The translations under genes were made by a program, and so were the position numbers. DNA of 64,000 nt from Thermaerobacter marianensis DSM 12885 (GTDB lineage Bacteria; Bacillota; Sulfobacillia; Thermaerobacterales; Thermaerobacteraceae): the NCBI RefSeq assembly GCF_000184705.1, contig NC_014831.1:1302001-1366000 (forward strand), read 5' to 3'. Numbering within the stretch: position 1 is the stretch's first letter; every line of letters starts with the position of its first letter. The notes below the pieces were generated by a model, which saw nothing but the letters and a program-made list of their open reading frames with translations, was not told the DNA's origin and searched no databases. This document shows positions 42,783 through 51,356 of the stretch, piece by piece.

Positions 42783-42981
42783 GCCCGCTCCTCTCTCCTC
42801 CGGGCGGTACCGTCCCGCCCGGCCCCCGCTGGCGCGCCCGGGCGGCGCCGGGGGGCCGGGGGTTTCAACCGCACCGAGTTCCTGTCCATCGCGTTGATTC
42901 CATCGGACGGAGGGCCTGGCCTCCCGTGTCTTTCGCGGGCGGCACCGCGGTGGTCCGCTCCCTCCGCCCGCCGGGGCGGGC

Positions 42982-44349
42982 CTACCCCTGGCCGTCCCCC
43001 TTGCCCTTGGCCGGTGCCCGGAACACCAGGCGCAGCGGCGTGCCGGTGAAGTCGAAGGCTTGGCGGAGCACGTTCTCCAGGAACCGCTGGAAGGAGAAGT
43101 GCACCAGCTCCGGGTCGTTCACCAGGAACAGGATGGTGGGGGGCCGGTCCGCCACCTGCCGGACCCGGAGGATGCGCAGCCGGCGCCCCTTGCGGGAGGG
43201 CGGCTCGTGGACCAGCAGGGCGTCGTCCAGGACCTTGCGCAGCACCGGCTCGGGCACCTGACGGCGGTGGTTGTCGGCGACCCGGCCGATCCACTCCACC
43301 AGGCGGTCGATCCGCTGGCCGGTCAATGCCGACAGGAAGACGATGGGGGCGAACTGCAAGAAGTCGTACTCCCGGTAGAGGGCCTCGCGGTACTGGTCGG
43401 CGGTGTCGGGTCCCCTGGCGACCAGATCCCACTTGTTGACCGCCAGCACGCAGGCCTTGCCCTCCTCCAGGGCCATGCCTGCGATGCGCTTGTCCTGGTC
43501 GGTGGCCGGGTCGCGGGCGTCCAGCACCAGGCACGCCACGTCGGCCCGGGCCAGGGCGCGCTGGGTCCGCAGGGTGCTGTAGAACTCCACGTCGTCCTTG
43601 ACCCGGCTCTTGCGGCGCAGGCCCGCCGTGTCGATGAACCGGAAGACGCGCTCCCCCCGGCGCCAGAGCACGTCCACGGCGTCCCGGGTGGTGCCCGGGA
43701 TGTCGCTGACCACCACCCGCTCCTCGCCCAGCAGCCGGTTGACCAGGGACGACTTGCCCACGTTGGGTCGGCCGACGATGGCGACGGCGATCTCCCCCGG
43801 CTCGCCCCAGGCGCCGCGGCCCGCCTCTTCGCCGCCGGGTTCGTCCGCCGGGGAAGGTCCCGGCAGCGCCCGGACCACCGCGTCCAGCAAGTCGCCCACG
43901 TTGCGGCCGGGCCCCGCCGCCACGGGGATGGGCTCCCCCAGCCCCAGGCGGAAGAAGTCGTACTGCACGCCGTCCCAGTGGGGGTCGTCGACCTTGTTGA
44001 CGGCCAGGATCGTCGGCTTCTGGGCCTGGCGCAGCAGGCGCGCCACTTCCTCGTCGGCGGGCGTGACGCCGGCCTGGCCGTCCACCACCATGACCAGGAC
44101 GTCGGCCTCCCGCACCGCCGCCTCCACCTGCCGCCGCACCTGGACGGTCAGCGGGTCGTCACCCTCGGCGAGACCCCCCGTGTCGACCAGGGTGAACGCG
44201 CGTCCCGCCCAGTCGGTGTCTGCATAGAGCCGGTCACGGGTGACGCCGGGCACGTCGTCCTCGATGGCCAGGCGGCGCTCGATGATCCGGTTGAACAAGG
44301 TCGACTTGCCGACGTTGGGCCGGCCGACGATGGCGACGATGGGCTTCAC
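42982..44349 (-). CDS. der: Ribosome biogenesis GTPase Der
   Basis: 455 residues from GTG 44349, after GGAGGGGAGGG. Two tandem GTPase domains, each with GRPNVGKS(T/S); the first has DTGGL and NKVD, the second DTAGLRRKS and NKWD. A KH-like C-terminal domain follows. Der aids maturation of the 50S subunit. A short Pro/Gly/Glu insertion separates the two G domains. The plsY gene comes next after a 199-base gap with no recognised feature. Confidence 0.97.
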   Translation of the reverse strand: MKPIVAIVGRPNVGKSTLFNRIIERRLAIEDDVPGVTRDRLYADTDWAGRAFTLVDTGGLAEGDDPLTVQVRRQVEAAVREADVLVMVVDGQAGVTPADEEVARLLRQAQKPTILAVNKVDDPHWDGVQYDFFRLGLGEPIPVAAGPGRNVGDLLDAVVRALPGPSPADEPGGEEAGRGAWGEPGEIAVAIVGRPNVGKSSLVNRLLGEERVVVSDIPGTTRDAVDVLWRRGERVFRFIDTAGLRRKSRVKDDVEFYSTLRTQRALARADVACLVLDARDPATDQDKRIAGMALEEGKACVLAVNKWDLVARGPDTADQYREALYREYDFLQFAPIVFLSALTGQRIDRLVEWIGRVADNHRRQVPEPVLRKVLDDALLVHEPPSRKGRRLRILRVRQVADRPPTILFLVNDPELVHFSFQRFLENVLRQAFDFTGTPLRLVFRAPAKGKGDGQG

Positions 44350-44523
44350 GGCGGTGCCCTCCCCTCCCGCCCGTTTCATCATGCCAGCGGCCCGCAGGCA
44401 GCGTCAACGCGAACCGTGACGGCGGGCGCCGGGGCCTCCCCGCCGGGTGCCAACCCTCGGGCCGCCGGGGCGGGTCCGGCGGGGATGCGGCGGGACCTCG
44501 CGGGATGCGGCGGGGCCGCGCGG

Positions 44524-46620
44524 CTACGGCGCCTTCCGCACGGCTTCGACCTGGCCTGCCAGCCGGCTCCACCTGCGGGTCCAGGCCCGGGCCGCCCAGC
44601 GCCATTGCCACGGCACCCGCCCTGGCGGGGCAACCTGCCGGTGCGCCCGGTGGCTTGCCCCGTGGCTTGCCCGGTGGCCGCCGGACGGCCCCCCGCCCGG
44701 GTGCCCGAAGCCCGCGGCAAACGGCCGGGAGCCCCCCGGCGCGCCGGGGACGAACGCGGCCGCCTCCAGCGACCAGGCCCATGACCTGAGCCACCATGGC
44801 TCGCTCTCGCCCACCGGGACGCACCGCAACGCAGGAGCCCCGCCGCCAGAGGAGTCGCCCGGCAGCCGGTCGAGGTAGCCCAGGGTGCGCAGGGCATGGG
44901 CTGCCCGGATGGCGAGAACGTCGGGGCCGCCCGCGCCGACGGCCAGCACGGCGCGGCCGGTGGCGTCGGTCCCCACCCGGAGGAGCCGGCCCGTATCCAG
45001 GGGGGTGAGGCCGTGCAGCAGCGGCAAGGCCGCCAGCTCCCGGGCGTGGGGCCGCCGCCGGGGATCCAGCCGGCCCAGGTGCAGGTAGGCCGCCACCAGG
45101 GCCCGGTGCGGGCTTCCGCCGGCGACGTAGACCACGGCCCCCCGGTGGGGAAGGGCGGCAGGCACGGAGCCGCCCGGGAAGCCACGGGTCCAGGCGGCCC
45201 GGGGTGAAAGGCCTGGAGGGGCGGTGCCTCCCGGTGGGATGGCGCCGGCTCGTCCGCGCCGGGTCGATTCCGCTACCATCCGCCGCGCGGCCTCGACCCG
45301 CCGAACCAGGTGGGGGAAGGCGGCCTGGACGCCGTGGACCAAGAGGGGCCGCGCCAGCCGGCGCCAGCCCAGCCGGCGGGAGGTGAACCCGGCGATCTTC
45401 ATGGCCAGGTTGACCTCGGTGAGGACGTTGACGTAGAGCCACTGCGCCGGGTCCCCCGCCAGGGCCAGCAGGCCCAGGCACCAGCGGGCCAGGGCGTCGC
45501 CGGCCCCCTCCGCCCCCAGGACGAACAGGCCGCCGGTGTGGGGGGCGCGGCCCATGGGGAGCAGGCGGCCGTGTTCCTCCGTCTCGTTGCGGTCGAAGAA
45601 GTCCAGATTGGCCAGCTCGCGGGCCCGTGGCGGCCGTCCGGGATCGAGGAGCCCCTGGTGCAGCGCGGCGGAGACCACCGAGGCGTGGGTGCCGCCGTAG
45701 CAGTAGTAGACCACCAGCGGGGGGCCGGTGGTCCCGAGCCGTCGCGGGCCACCGGCCCCCCGCTGGCCGTCCGGGGCGGTGGGGCCGTCCGGTACGGTGG
45801 GGGCGTCCGGGGCGGTGGAGCCGCGGGGCCCGGGCGGGGTGGCGAAGGCACGGTGGCCGGTGGGCGGCGGTGATGCCCCCGTTCCCCGGCCGGGCTGGTC
45901 CGCGGTGCCCCGCGCGCCACCGGCTCCGGGCGGGACGGCTGCCACGGGAGCCGGCGCCTTCCCTGCGGGAGACGGCCCGTCCCCGCCCGGTCCCCGCCCG
46001 CCGCCGGCCGGACCGCCGGGTTCATCCCCGCCCAGCAGCGTCATGGCCGCCGCGGTCAGGGCACCGGCCGCCAGGGCCTCGTAACCCTGGCCGCCCGCCA
46101 CCGTGACATGGAGGGGTACGGGCGCCCCCGACAGGCCGCCCGCCGCGGCCAGGGTCCAGGCCCACGCGCCCTGGCCGATCACCATCCCGGTGGTGGCCAG
46201 CAGCAGGGCGGCCGGTGCCGGCAGCGGGACCAGCGAGGCCACCACGCCGGTGATGACGCCGGCGGACCAGGCAGGCGAAAGCCACGATGGCAAGCTGCCC
46301 GGAAGAGCCCGCAACAGCGCGTAGGCCAGCAGGGCCGTCAAGCCCAGCCCGGCCACCGCCCGCCGCCGCTCCGCCCGGTGCAGGCGGTACAACCAGAGCC
46401 CGGTGGCCAGCAGGGGGACGCCGGCGCCCCCGGGGCTTACCGCCAGCAGGCCGGTCTCGGCGCCGAGGGACCATACGGGGACGCTGGCCGCCAGCCACGC
46501 CAGGCCCCAGGCCGCCAGGCGAACCGGCGGCAGCCCCAGCCGGTGGGCGCCGGGCAGGGCGTTGACGGCCAGCAAGGCGACGGCCAGCGCCAGGAGCCAG
46601 GTTCCGGTCAGGGCGACCAC
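44524..46620 (-). CDS. Multi-pass membrane domain fused to two DUF3189-like domains
   Basis: 698 residues. About six membrane segments (1-205), resembling the YphA/YIEGIA-type membrane proteins found at the der locus of spore formers. A Gly/Pro-rich linker (210-300) leads to a DUF3189 domain at about 303-450 (YYCYGGTHASVVSAALHQG, NETEEHGRL). A second, more degenerate copy starts near 494 (VYVAGGSPHRALVAAYLHLG, DTGRLLRVG). DUF3189 has no known function and is tied to spore formers. The GTG start lacks a clear ribosome site, so the N terminus is less sure. Confidence 0.7.
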   Translation of the reverse strand: MVALTGTWLLALAVALLAVNALPGAHRLGLPPVRLAAWGLAWLAASVPVWSLGAETGLLAVSPGGAGVPLLATGLWLYRLHRAERRRAVAGLGLTALLAYALLRALPGSLPSWLSPAWSAGVITGVVASLVPLPAPAALLLATTGMVIGQGAWAWTLAAAGGLSGAPVPLHVTVAGGQGYEALAAGALTAAAMTLLGGDEPGGPAGGGRGPGGDGPSPAGKAPAPVAAVPPGAGGARGTADQPGRGTGASPPPTGHRAFATPPGPRGSTAPDAPTVPDGPTAPDGQRGAGGPRRLGTTGPPLVVYYCYGGTHASVVSAALHQGLLDPGRPPRARELANLDFFDRNETEEHGRLLPMGRAPHTGGLFVLGAEGAGDALARWCLGLLALAGDPAQWLYVNVLTEVNLAMKIAGFTSRRLGWRRLARPLLVHGVQAAFPHLVRRVEAARRMVAESTRRGRAGAIPPGGTAPPGLSPRAAWTRGFPGGSVPAALPHRGAVVYVAGGSPHRALVAAYLHLGRLDPRRRPHARELAALPLLHGLTPLDTGRLLRVGTDATGRAVLAVGAGGPDVLAIRAAHALRTLGYLDRLPGDSSGGGAPALRCVPVGESEPWWLRSWAWSLEAAAFVPGAPGGSRPFAAGFGHPGGGPSGGHRASHGASHRAHRQVAPPGRVPWQWRWAARAWTRRWSRLAGQVEAVRKAP

Positions 46621-46674
46621 CCCCGTGTAAGCATGCCCCGGCCGAACCCGGCGACCCGGCCCGCACGAAGCAAG

Positions 46675-46707
46675 GAGGGGCGCGCCCCTATAGGGACGCG
46701 CCCCCTC
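46675..46707 (-). terminator. Hairpin after the S1-domain gene
   Basis: GAGGGGCGCG...CCCTA pairs with TAGGG...CGCGCCCCCTC around the centre TATA, one bulge. It lies 47-79 bases past the S1 gene stop; on the minus strand a moderately T-rich CTTGCTTCG follows. Confidence 0.6.
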
Positions 46708-46753
46708 GCTGGCTCACCCGTGGGCGGGACCGCCGGCGTCACCTGTCGTGTTC

Positions 46754-48550
46754 TCAGGCCTGATCGCCGGTTCCCTCGCCCGTCAGGCGGTCGCGGGTCT
46801 CCTCCAGCAGGTCGCCGAACATCTCGCCGATGGTGATGCCACCACCGTCGGCCGCGGGCGTGGCGTCTTCTGCCCGGGGCTGGGGCCGCTCCGGCGCCCG
46901 CCGGGGCCGGTCGCCCCGGGGCCGCCGCGGCTCCGCCGGCGGCCGCATGCTGAGGCTGATGCGGCGGTCTTCCGGCTGCACCCGCAGGACGCGGACCTCC
47001 ACCTGCTGGCCCTCCTGGACCACCTCGTCGGGGGATTCGACGCGGTGATCGGCCAGCTGGGAGATGTGCACCAGGCCTTCGACACCGGGCTCCAGCCGCA
47101 CGAAGGCGCCGAAGGGAACCAGGCGGACCACCGTCCCCTTGACCGTCGCCCCGACGGGGTACCGCTGCTCGGCATCGGCCCAAGGGTCGGGCATGAGCTC
47201 CTTCAGGCTGAGGGAGATGCGGCCGCGCTCGCGGTCGACCCTCAGCACCTTGACCTGGATGGTGTCCCCTTCCTTGAGCAGGTCGCGGGGATGGTCGATC
47301 CGGCCCCAGTGCATCTCCGACACGTGGAGCAAGCCGTCCACGCCGCCCAGGTCGATGAAGGCGCCGAAGTCCGTCAGGCCCTTGACCACGCCGGTGCGGA
47401 CCTGGCCCTCCTCCAGGCTGGCCAGGGTCTCCTCCGCCCGGCGGCGCGCCTCTTCCTCCAGCAGTTCCTTGCGGGAGAGGATGACCCGCCGCTTGTTGCG
47501 GTCGAACTCGATGATCTTGGCCCGTACGGTGGTGCCCACGTAGTGGCTCAGGTCGGCCACGTAGCCCCGCTCCACATGGGAGGCGGGCATGAAGGCCCGC
47601 ACACCGGCGTCGCAGACCAGGCCGCCCTTGACCTGTTCGACGACGGGCACCTCGATGGGCTCGCCCGCCTCGTAGGCCCGGCGCAGGGCATCCCAGGCCT
47701 CGCGCTCCACCGCCCGGCGGTGGGAGAGCAGCAGCCCGCCCTCGCCCTTGTCGGTGAAGCCCAGCACCACCACGGGGATCTCCTGGCCGACGTGGTAGAC
47801 CTCGTCCGGTTGCTTGCCACCCAACAGCCGCAACTCGTTGCGGGGGATCGTGCCGTCGGACTTGTGGCCCACGTCCACCAGGACGTGATCGTCGGCCACC
47901 TGGACTACGGTACCCGTCACCACCTGGCCACGGCTGAGGCGGGTCGGCGCCAGTTGCTCGTCCATGGCAGCCCGGGCCTCGACGGCGGTACCGCCGGCCG
48001 CCGCACCGGCGGTGGCGGCGGGCTGGGTGCCGGCACCGGCCGCAACGGCCGCCTCAGGGGCTCCGGCGGCACCGGCGCCTTCAGCCTCCGCGGATTCGCC
48101 CGCTTCCGGCTTGCCCGCGGCTTCGCCGGCTTCCGTACCGGCGGCCTGGGCGGTCGCGGTCACGCCCTGGGCGTCACCAGGCGCCGCGTCGCCACCGGCA
48201 CCGGTACTGCCGGCCTCCACCGGCTCGCCGCCCGTGGCGGACTCCGCCGCCGCGCCGGTGGCGGTACCGGCTGCCGGTTCCGTGCCGCCCGGTTCACCCT
48301 CGGGCTGGCCCGCGGGGCGGTCGGCTCCTTCGGTCTCGGCGACGCCGGCTTCCCGTTCCTTGGCGGCTTCGGCGGATTCCTCCCCTTCCTGCTGGAGCTG
48401 CGCCAGGGCTTCCGTGGCCCCCGCGGCGGCCTCGGCCGCGGCGGGGCTCAGGGTGTGGTCCGGTGCGGCCGGCTTCACCTCCTGTTCGGGCGCGGCGCCA
48501 GGAGCCTGCTCCTCCCGGTCTGCCGCCTGCGGATCGCGGATCTCGTCCAT
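46754..48550 (-). CDS. S1 RNA-binding domain protein (ribosomal protein S1-like, fused position as in YpfD)
   Basis: 598 residues, ATG 48550. The first 200 residues are an acidic Ala/Glu/Gly-rich region with no fold signal. Four S1 domains follow; the third and fourth are the clearest (GLTDFGAFIDLGGVDGLLHVSEM and LVPFGAFVRLEPGVEGLVHISQL blocks). Firmicutes S1-like proteins of the cmk-rpsA-der locus bind RNA and may assist translation. The C terminus is Arg/Pro-rich with a short conserved-looking helix. The acidic extension is not seen in YpfD-like proteins known to me. Confidence 0.88.
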   Translation of the reverse strand: MDEIRDPQAADREEQAPGAAPEQEVKPAAPDHTLSPAAAEAAAGATEALAQLQQEGEESAEAAKEREAGVAETEGADRPAGQPEGEPGGTEPAAGTATGAAAESATGGEPVEAGSTGAGGDAAPGDAQGVTATAQAAGTEAGEAAGKPEAGESAEAEGAGAAGAPEAAVAAGAGTQPAATAGAAAGGTAVEARAAMDEQLAPTRLSRGQVVTGTVVQVADDHVLVDVGHKSDGTIPRNELRLLGGKQPDEVYHVGQEIPVVVLGFTDKGEGGLLLSHRRAVEREAWDALRRAYEAGEPIEVPVVEQVKGGLVCDAGVRAFMPASHVERGYVADLSHYVGTTVRAKIIEFDRNKRRVILSRKELLEEEARRRAEETLASLEEGQVRTGVVKGLTDFGAFIDLGGVDGLLHVSEMHWGRIDHPRDLLKEGDTIQVKVLRVDRERGRISLSLKELMPDPWADAEQRYPVGATVKGTVVRLVPFGAFVRLEPGVEGLVHISQLADHRVESPDEVVQEGQQVEVRVLRVQPEDRRISLSMRPPAEPRRPRGDRPRRAPERPQPRAEDATPAADGGGITIGEMFGDLLEETRDRLTGEGTGDQA

Positions 48551-48577
48551 GCCTCGACACGACCCCCTTCGAGCGGC

Positions 48578-49189
48578 TTAACCTGCAGGGATACGGCGCC
48601 GCCCCTGCCTCCCCGGAGCCGGTTCTTCGGCCAGCAGCGCCGCGATGGCCTTGCGCATCCTGTCCGCCACCGCTTCGATGGACCCCTCCCCTCCGCCCCT
48701 CTCCACCCGGAAAGGGGTGCCGATGCGCACCCGGACCGGCCGGCCCAGCTTGTATGGGCCGATGATGGCCACGGGCAGCACCGGCGCGCCGGACTTCACC
48801 GCCAAAAGAGCGGCCCCCGGCTCAAAGGGCCGCAGGGGACCCCGGCTCCGGGTACCCTCCGGAAACAGGCCCACCACCCGGCCTTGTTCCAGGAGTTCCA
48901 GGGCCTGGCGCAGGGCCCACCGGTCGGGCTGCCCGCGGCGGACGGGAAAGGCTCCCAGCCGCCGCAGGACCCAGGCCGCCAGCGGGTTTCGGAACAGTTC
49001 CTGCTTGGCCATAAAATGTACGTTCCTCGGCAAGACGGTGCCCACCAGGGGCGGATCCAACCAGCTGAAGTGGTTGGCGATCACCAGCAACGGGCCGCCC
49101 GCAGGCACGTTCTCCACACCGCGGACATCCCAGCGGTACCCCAGGGCGAAGAGCAGCTGGAACAGGACCTTGCCGACGCGATAGAGCAC
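48578..49189 (-). CDS. plsC: 1-acyl-sn-glycerol-3-phosphate acyltransferase
   Basis: 203 residues from GTG 49189, which touches the cmk stop (TAGGTG). Catalytic NHFSWLD (NHx4D) and FPEGTRS motifs, with the membrane-associated N terminus. PlsC makes phosphatidic acid from lysophosphatidic acid, the step after PlsY. The order cmk-plsC-S1 is common in clostridia. The tail is short and basic. Confidence 0.96.
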   Translation of the reverse strand: MLYRVGKVLFQLLFALGYRWDVRGVENVPAGGPLLVIANHFSWLDPPLVGTVLPRNVHFMAKQELFRNPLAAWVLRRLGAFPVRRGQPDRWALRQALELLEQGRVVGLFPEGTRSRGPLRPFEPGAALLAVKSGAPVLPVAIIGPYKLGRPVRVRIGTPFRVERGGGEGSIEAVADRMRKAIAALLAEEPAPGRQGRRRIPAG

Positions 49190-49858
49190 CTACTCGCCCT
49201 CCCGGCAGTACCGCAGGATCTCCTCCACCACGGCGTCGACGGTTCGGCCCGTGGTGTCGATCTCGATGGCGTCGGCGGCCCGCTGCAGAGGCGCGGCCGT
49301 TCGCGTCATGTCCTGGCGGTCCCGCTGTCGCAGCGCTTCCATCACCTGGTCCAACGTGACCGCATGACCCGCCGCCACCAGCTCGCGATAGCGCCGGCGG
49401 GCCCGTTCCTCGGGAGACGCGGTCAGGAACACCTTGAGGTCCGCGTCCGGGGCCACGTGGGTACCGGTGTCCCGGCCCTCCAGCACGACCCGGCCGCGGC
49501 GGGCCAGGGCCCGCTGGACCTCCAGCAGCCGTTCCCGCACCTCGGGGATGGCGGCCACCTGGGAGACCGCCAGGTCGACCCCGGGTTCCCGCAGGTGGGC
49601 CGTGACGTCCACCCCGTCGAGAACGACCTGCGGGGCCCCCTCGGGCCCCGTTGCCAGCGCGATGTCCGTTTCCTGAGCGAGCTGCGCCACGCGCTGACGG
49701 TCCGCCGGATCGATGCCGCACCGCAGGACCTTCAGCGTCATGGCGCGGTACATGGCGCCGGTATCGACGTACAGGTAACCCAGGGCCGTGGCCACGCGCC
49801 GGGCGACGGTGCTCTTCCCTGCACCGGCCGGCCCGTCAATGGCAATCACGCGTTTCAA
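49190..49858 (-). CDS. cmk: Cytidylate kinase
   Basis: 222 residues from TTG 49858, 11 bases after GGGAGG; a longer GTG or ATG form would add 23 residues before the family start (KRVIAIDGPAGAGKST). P-loop DGPAGAGKST, DTGAMYRA, and GRDTGTHV bind CMP. It phosphorylates CMP and dCMP to the diphosphates. It begins the cmk-plsC-S1 run. Confidence 0.95.
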   Translation of the reverse strand: MKRVIAIDGPAGAGKSTVARRVATALGYLYVDTGAMYRAMTLKVLRCGIDPADRQRVAQLAQETDIALATGPEGAPQVVLDGVDVTAHLREPGVDLAVSQVAAIPEVRERLLEVQRALARRGRVVLEGRDTGTHVAPDADLKVFLTASPEERARRRYRELVAAGHAVTLDQVMEALRQRDRQDMTRTAAPLQRAADAIEIDTTGRTVDAVVEEILRYCREGE

Positions 49859-50076
49859 CGAGACCGGTTCCTCCCGATTCTTCGACACAGCGGGCTGGAT
49901 TCCTTGTTTCTGGATCGCCGCCCGCAATTATACCACGGAACGGCCGGCCGGGCCGCTGCGTTGGGTGCGGCCGGGTCCCGGGGCCCGGCGCTCCGGTGCA
50001 GGGGGCCGGCCCAAGGCCCGCCGGACGGCCGCCCGTACCGCGGCGGGTTCATCCCCGTGCGCCGCCCCGTCGCCGC

Positions 50077-50703
50077 TCAGGGACGCCGCCAATCCACCTC
50101 GATGCCGGTCTCCCGGCGGCCCGCGTGCCACCGGGTCCCCGGCTGCGGGCCGTCGATGGGGCCCGTGGCGTGGGTGAGGACGACCTCGGCGGCGCCGGCC
50201 GTCCCCGCCGCCCGCACGGCCAGGCGATCGGCCGGACGCACCGCCACCGCCCGGGCCCGGCCCGGGGCGAGGCGCGCCAGCTCGGCGCCGTTGTAGATCA
50301 GCACCGCCTCCGCGGGTCCCCGGTTTTCCAGGGTCAGGACGGCTTCCCATGCCGGGAGGAACGGACCGGGGCTCGTCGATCCGGTCGGATCCAGGGTGCC
50401 CGCAGCCGGCAGGTACCCCCAGTCCTCCAGGACCCGGCCGTAGGTATCGTAGGCCAGCTGGCCGCGACCCGTTACGAAGGACTGGACCACCACCAGGGCC
50501 ACCAGGCCCGCCACGACGGCCCGGACCAGCAGGTCTTGATTGGTCGCCAGCCGCCGCGGCCAGCCCGGCGGCACGGTGGTGCCCCCGGATGGGCGACGGC
50601 CGGCCGCGGTCCCGGCGGCCGGTTCATCCCCAGCGCCACCGGCAGCAGCGGAGGGCTCGCCCGCCCGGAGCCCGAATCCCCTCTGCCCGCCCGCTTCGTC
50701 CAC
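50077..50703 (-). CDS. Single-pass membrane protein, unknown function
   Basis: 208 residues from GTG 50703, with GGAGGTGG 5-7 bases before. The first 50 residues are Gly/Ala/Pro-rich with DEPAAG; one membrane segment at about 60-78 (VRAVVAGLVALVVVQSF); then a beta-rich outside domain of 125 residues (AVLTLENRGPAEAVLIYNG, VVLTHATGPIDG). It is unlike families I know. The strong ribosome site and codon pattern support a real gene. A 15-base hairpin lies directly upstream of its ribosome site. Confidence 0.65.
   Translation of the reverse strand: MDEAGGQRGFGLRAGEPSAAAGGAGDEPAAGTAAGRRPSGGTTVPPGWPRRLATNQDLLVRAVVAGLVALVVVQSFVTGRGQLAYDTYGRVLEDWGYLPAAGTLDPTGSTSPGPFLPAWEAVLTLENRGPAEAVLIYNGAELARLAPGRARAVAVRPADRLAVRAAGTAGAAEVVLTHATGPIDGPQPGTRWHAGRRETGIEVDWRRP
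50617..50629 (-). repeat. One-base variant of the dispersed 13-mer family
   Basis: GGATGAACCGGCC (A for C), sense strand of the membrane protein at 50077-50703, encoding DEPA in its cytoplasmic stretch. Confidence 0.5.
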
Positions 50704-50714
50704 GGTGCCACCTC

Positions 50715-50751
50715 CCCCCGGAGGGCCGGGCGGTGACCGGCCCTCCGGGGG
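50715..50751 (-). promoter_or_regulatory. 15-base hairpin touching a ribosome site
   Basis: CCCCCGGAGGGCCGG (50715-50729) pairs perfectly with 50737-50751, loop of 7. On the minus strand the stem ends right before the GGAGGTGG of the gene starting at 50703, so it might act in translation or be a terminator of the upstream gene. Confidence 0.5.
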
Positions 50752-50993
50752 AGTCTATGCGGACGGGTGCCCGGCCTTGTAGGCGAACGGCGACCCACCC
50801 CGGCCGGCGGCTGCGCCGAACCGTGGCGGAACAACAAAAGGGGCGCCCCGCCGGCTCCCCGGACGAACCCTTCTCCCTCGCCGCCGCCCGCCGGCCGGCC
50901 GTGATGCCCGGTGGCGGCGAGGCGTGTTCCGCCCGCGTGCTGCCGGCAGCGCCCCCGTCCCCCGGGCCGGCGGCACCGGCCGTCCCGGCAGGA

Positions 50994-51356
50994 TCAGCCG
51001 ATCTCGTACGCCTCAATGGGCACCAGGCGGTCGAACACCGCCGGGTTGCCCACGTAGACGCACGCCTCGACCGGTCCCTCGGCGGTCTCGACCCGGACGG
51101 TGCGGCGGAAATAGTACGGCGGATCCTCGTCGGCGCCCTCGTAGTGGTCCAGGTAGCTCAGGTCCGCCTCCTCGATGGTCCACAACACGCCCTGGACCCG
51201 GTGGCCGGGCGCCGGCAGGATGACCGGGTAGCCCCGGCCCGTGTCGTAGAGGCGATACCCCTCCAGGGTCGCGGCCACCGGTTCGTCCAGCCGGCGCCCG
51301 ACCAGCGCCTCGATGCGCCCGCGGCGACGCAGGGTTCCGTAGGCGAAGAGCTTCAC
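50994..51356 (-). CDS. Gamma-glutamylcyclotransferase (AIG2-like) family protein
   Basis: 120 residues from GTG 51356, which overlaps the previous stop as GTGA and follows AGGGAGGAG. Family marks: YGTLRRRG near the N terminus, GYRLYDTGRGYP, the catalytic-type Glu in YEGADED and VYVGN. Known members cleave gamma-glutamyl bonds to pyroglutamate; the small bacterial ones are poorly studied. Coupling to a nucleotidyltransferase-like gene suggests a shared, undefined task. Confidence 0.88.
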   Translation of the reverse strand: MKLFAYGTLRRRGRIEALVGRRLDEPVAATLEGYRLYDTGRGYPVILPAPGHRVQGVLWTIEEADLSYLDHYEGADEDPPYYFRRTVRVETAEGPVEACVYVGNPAVFDRLVPIEAYEIG

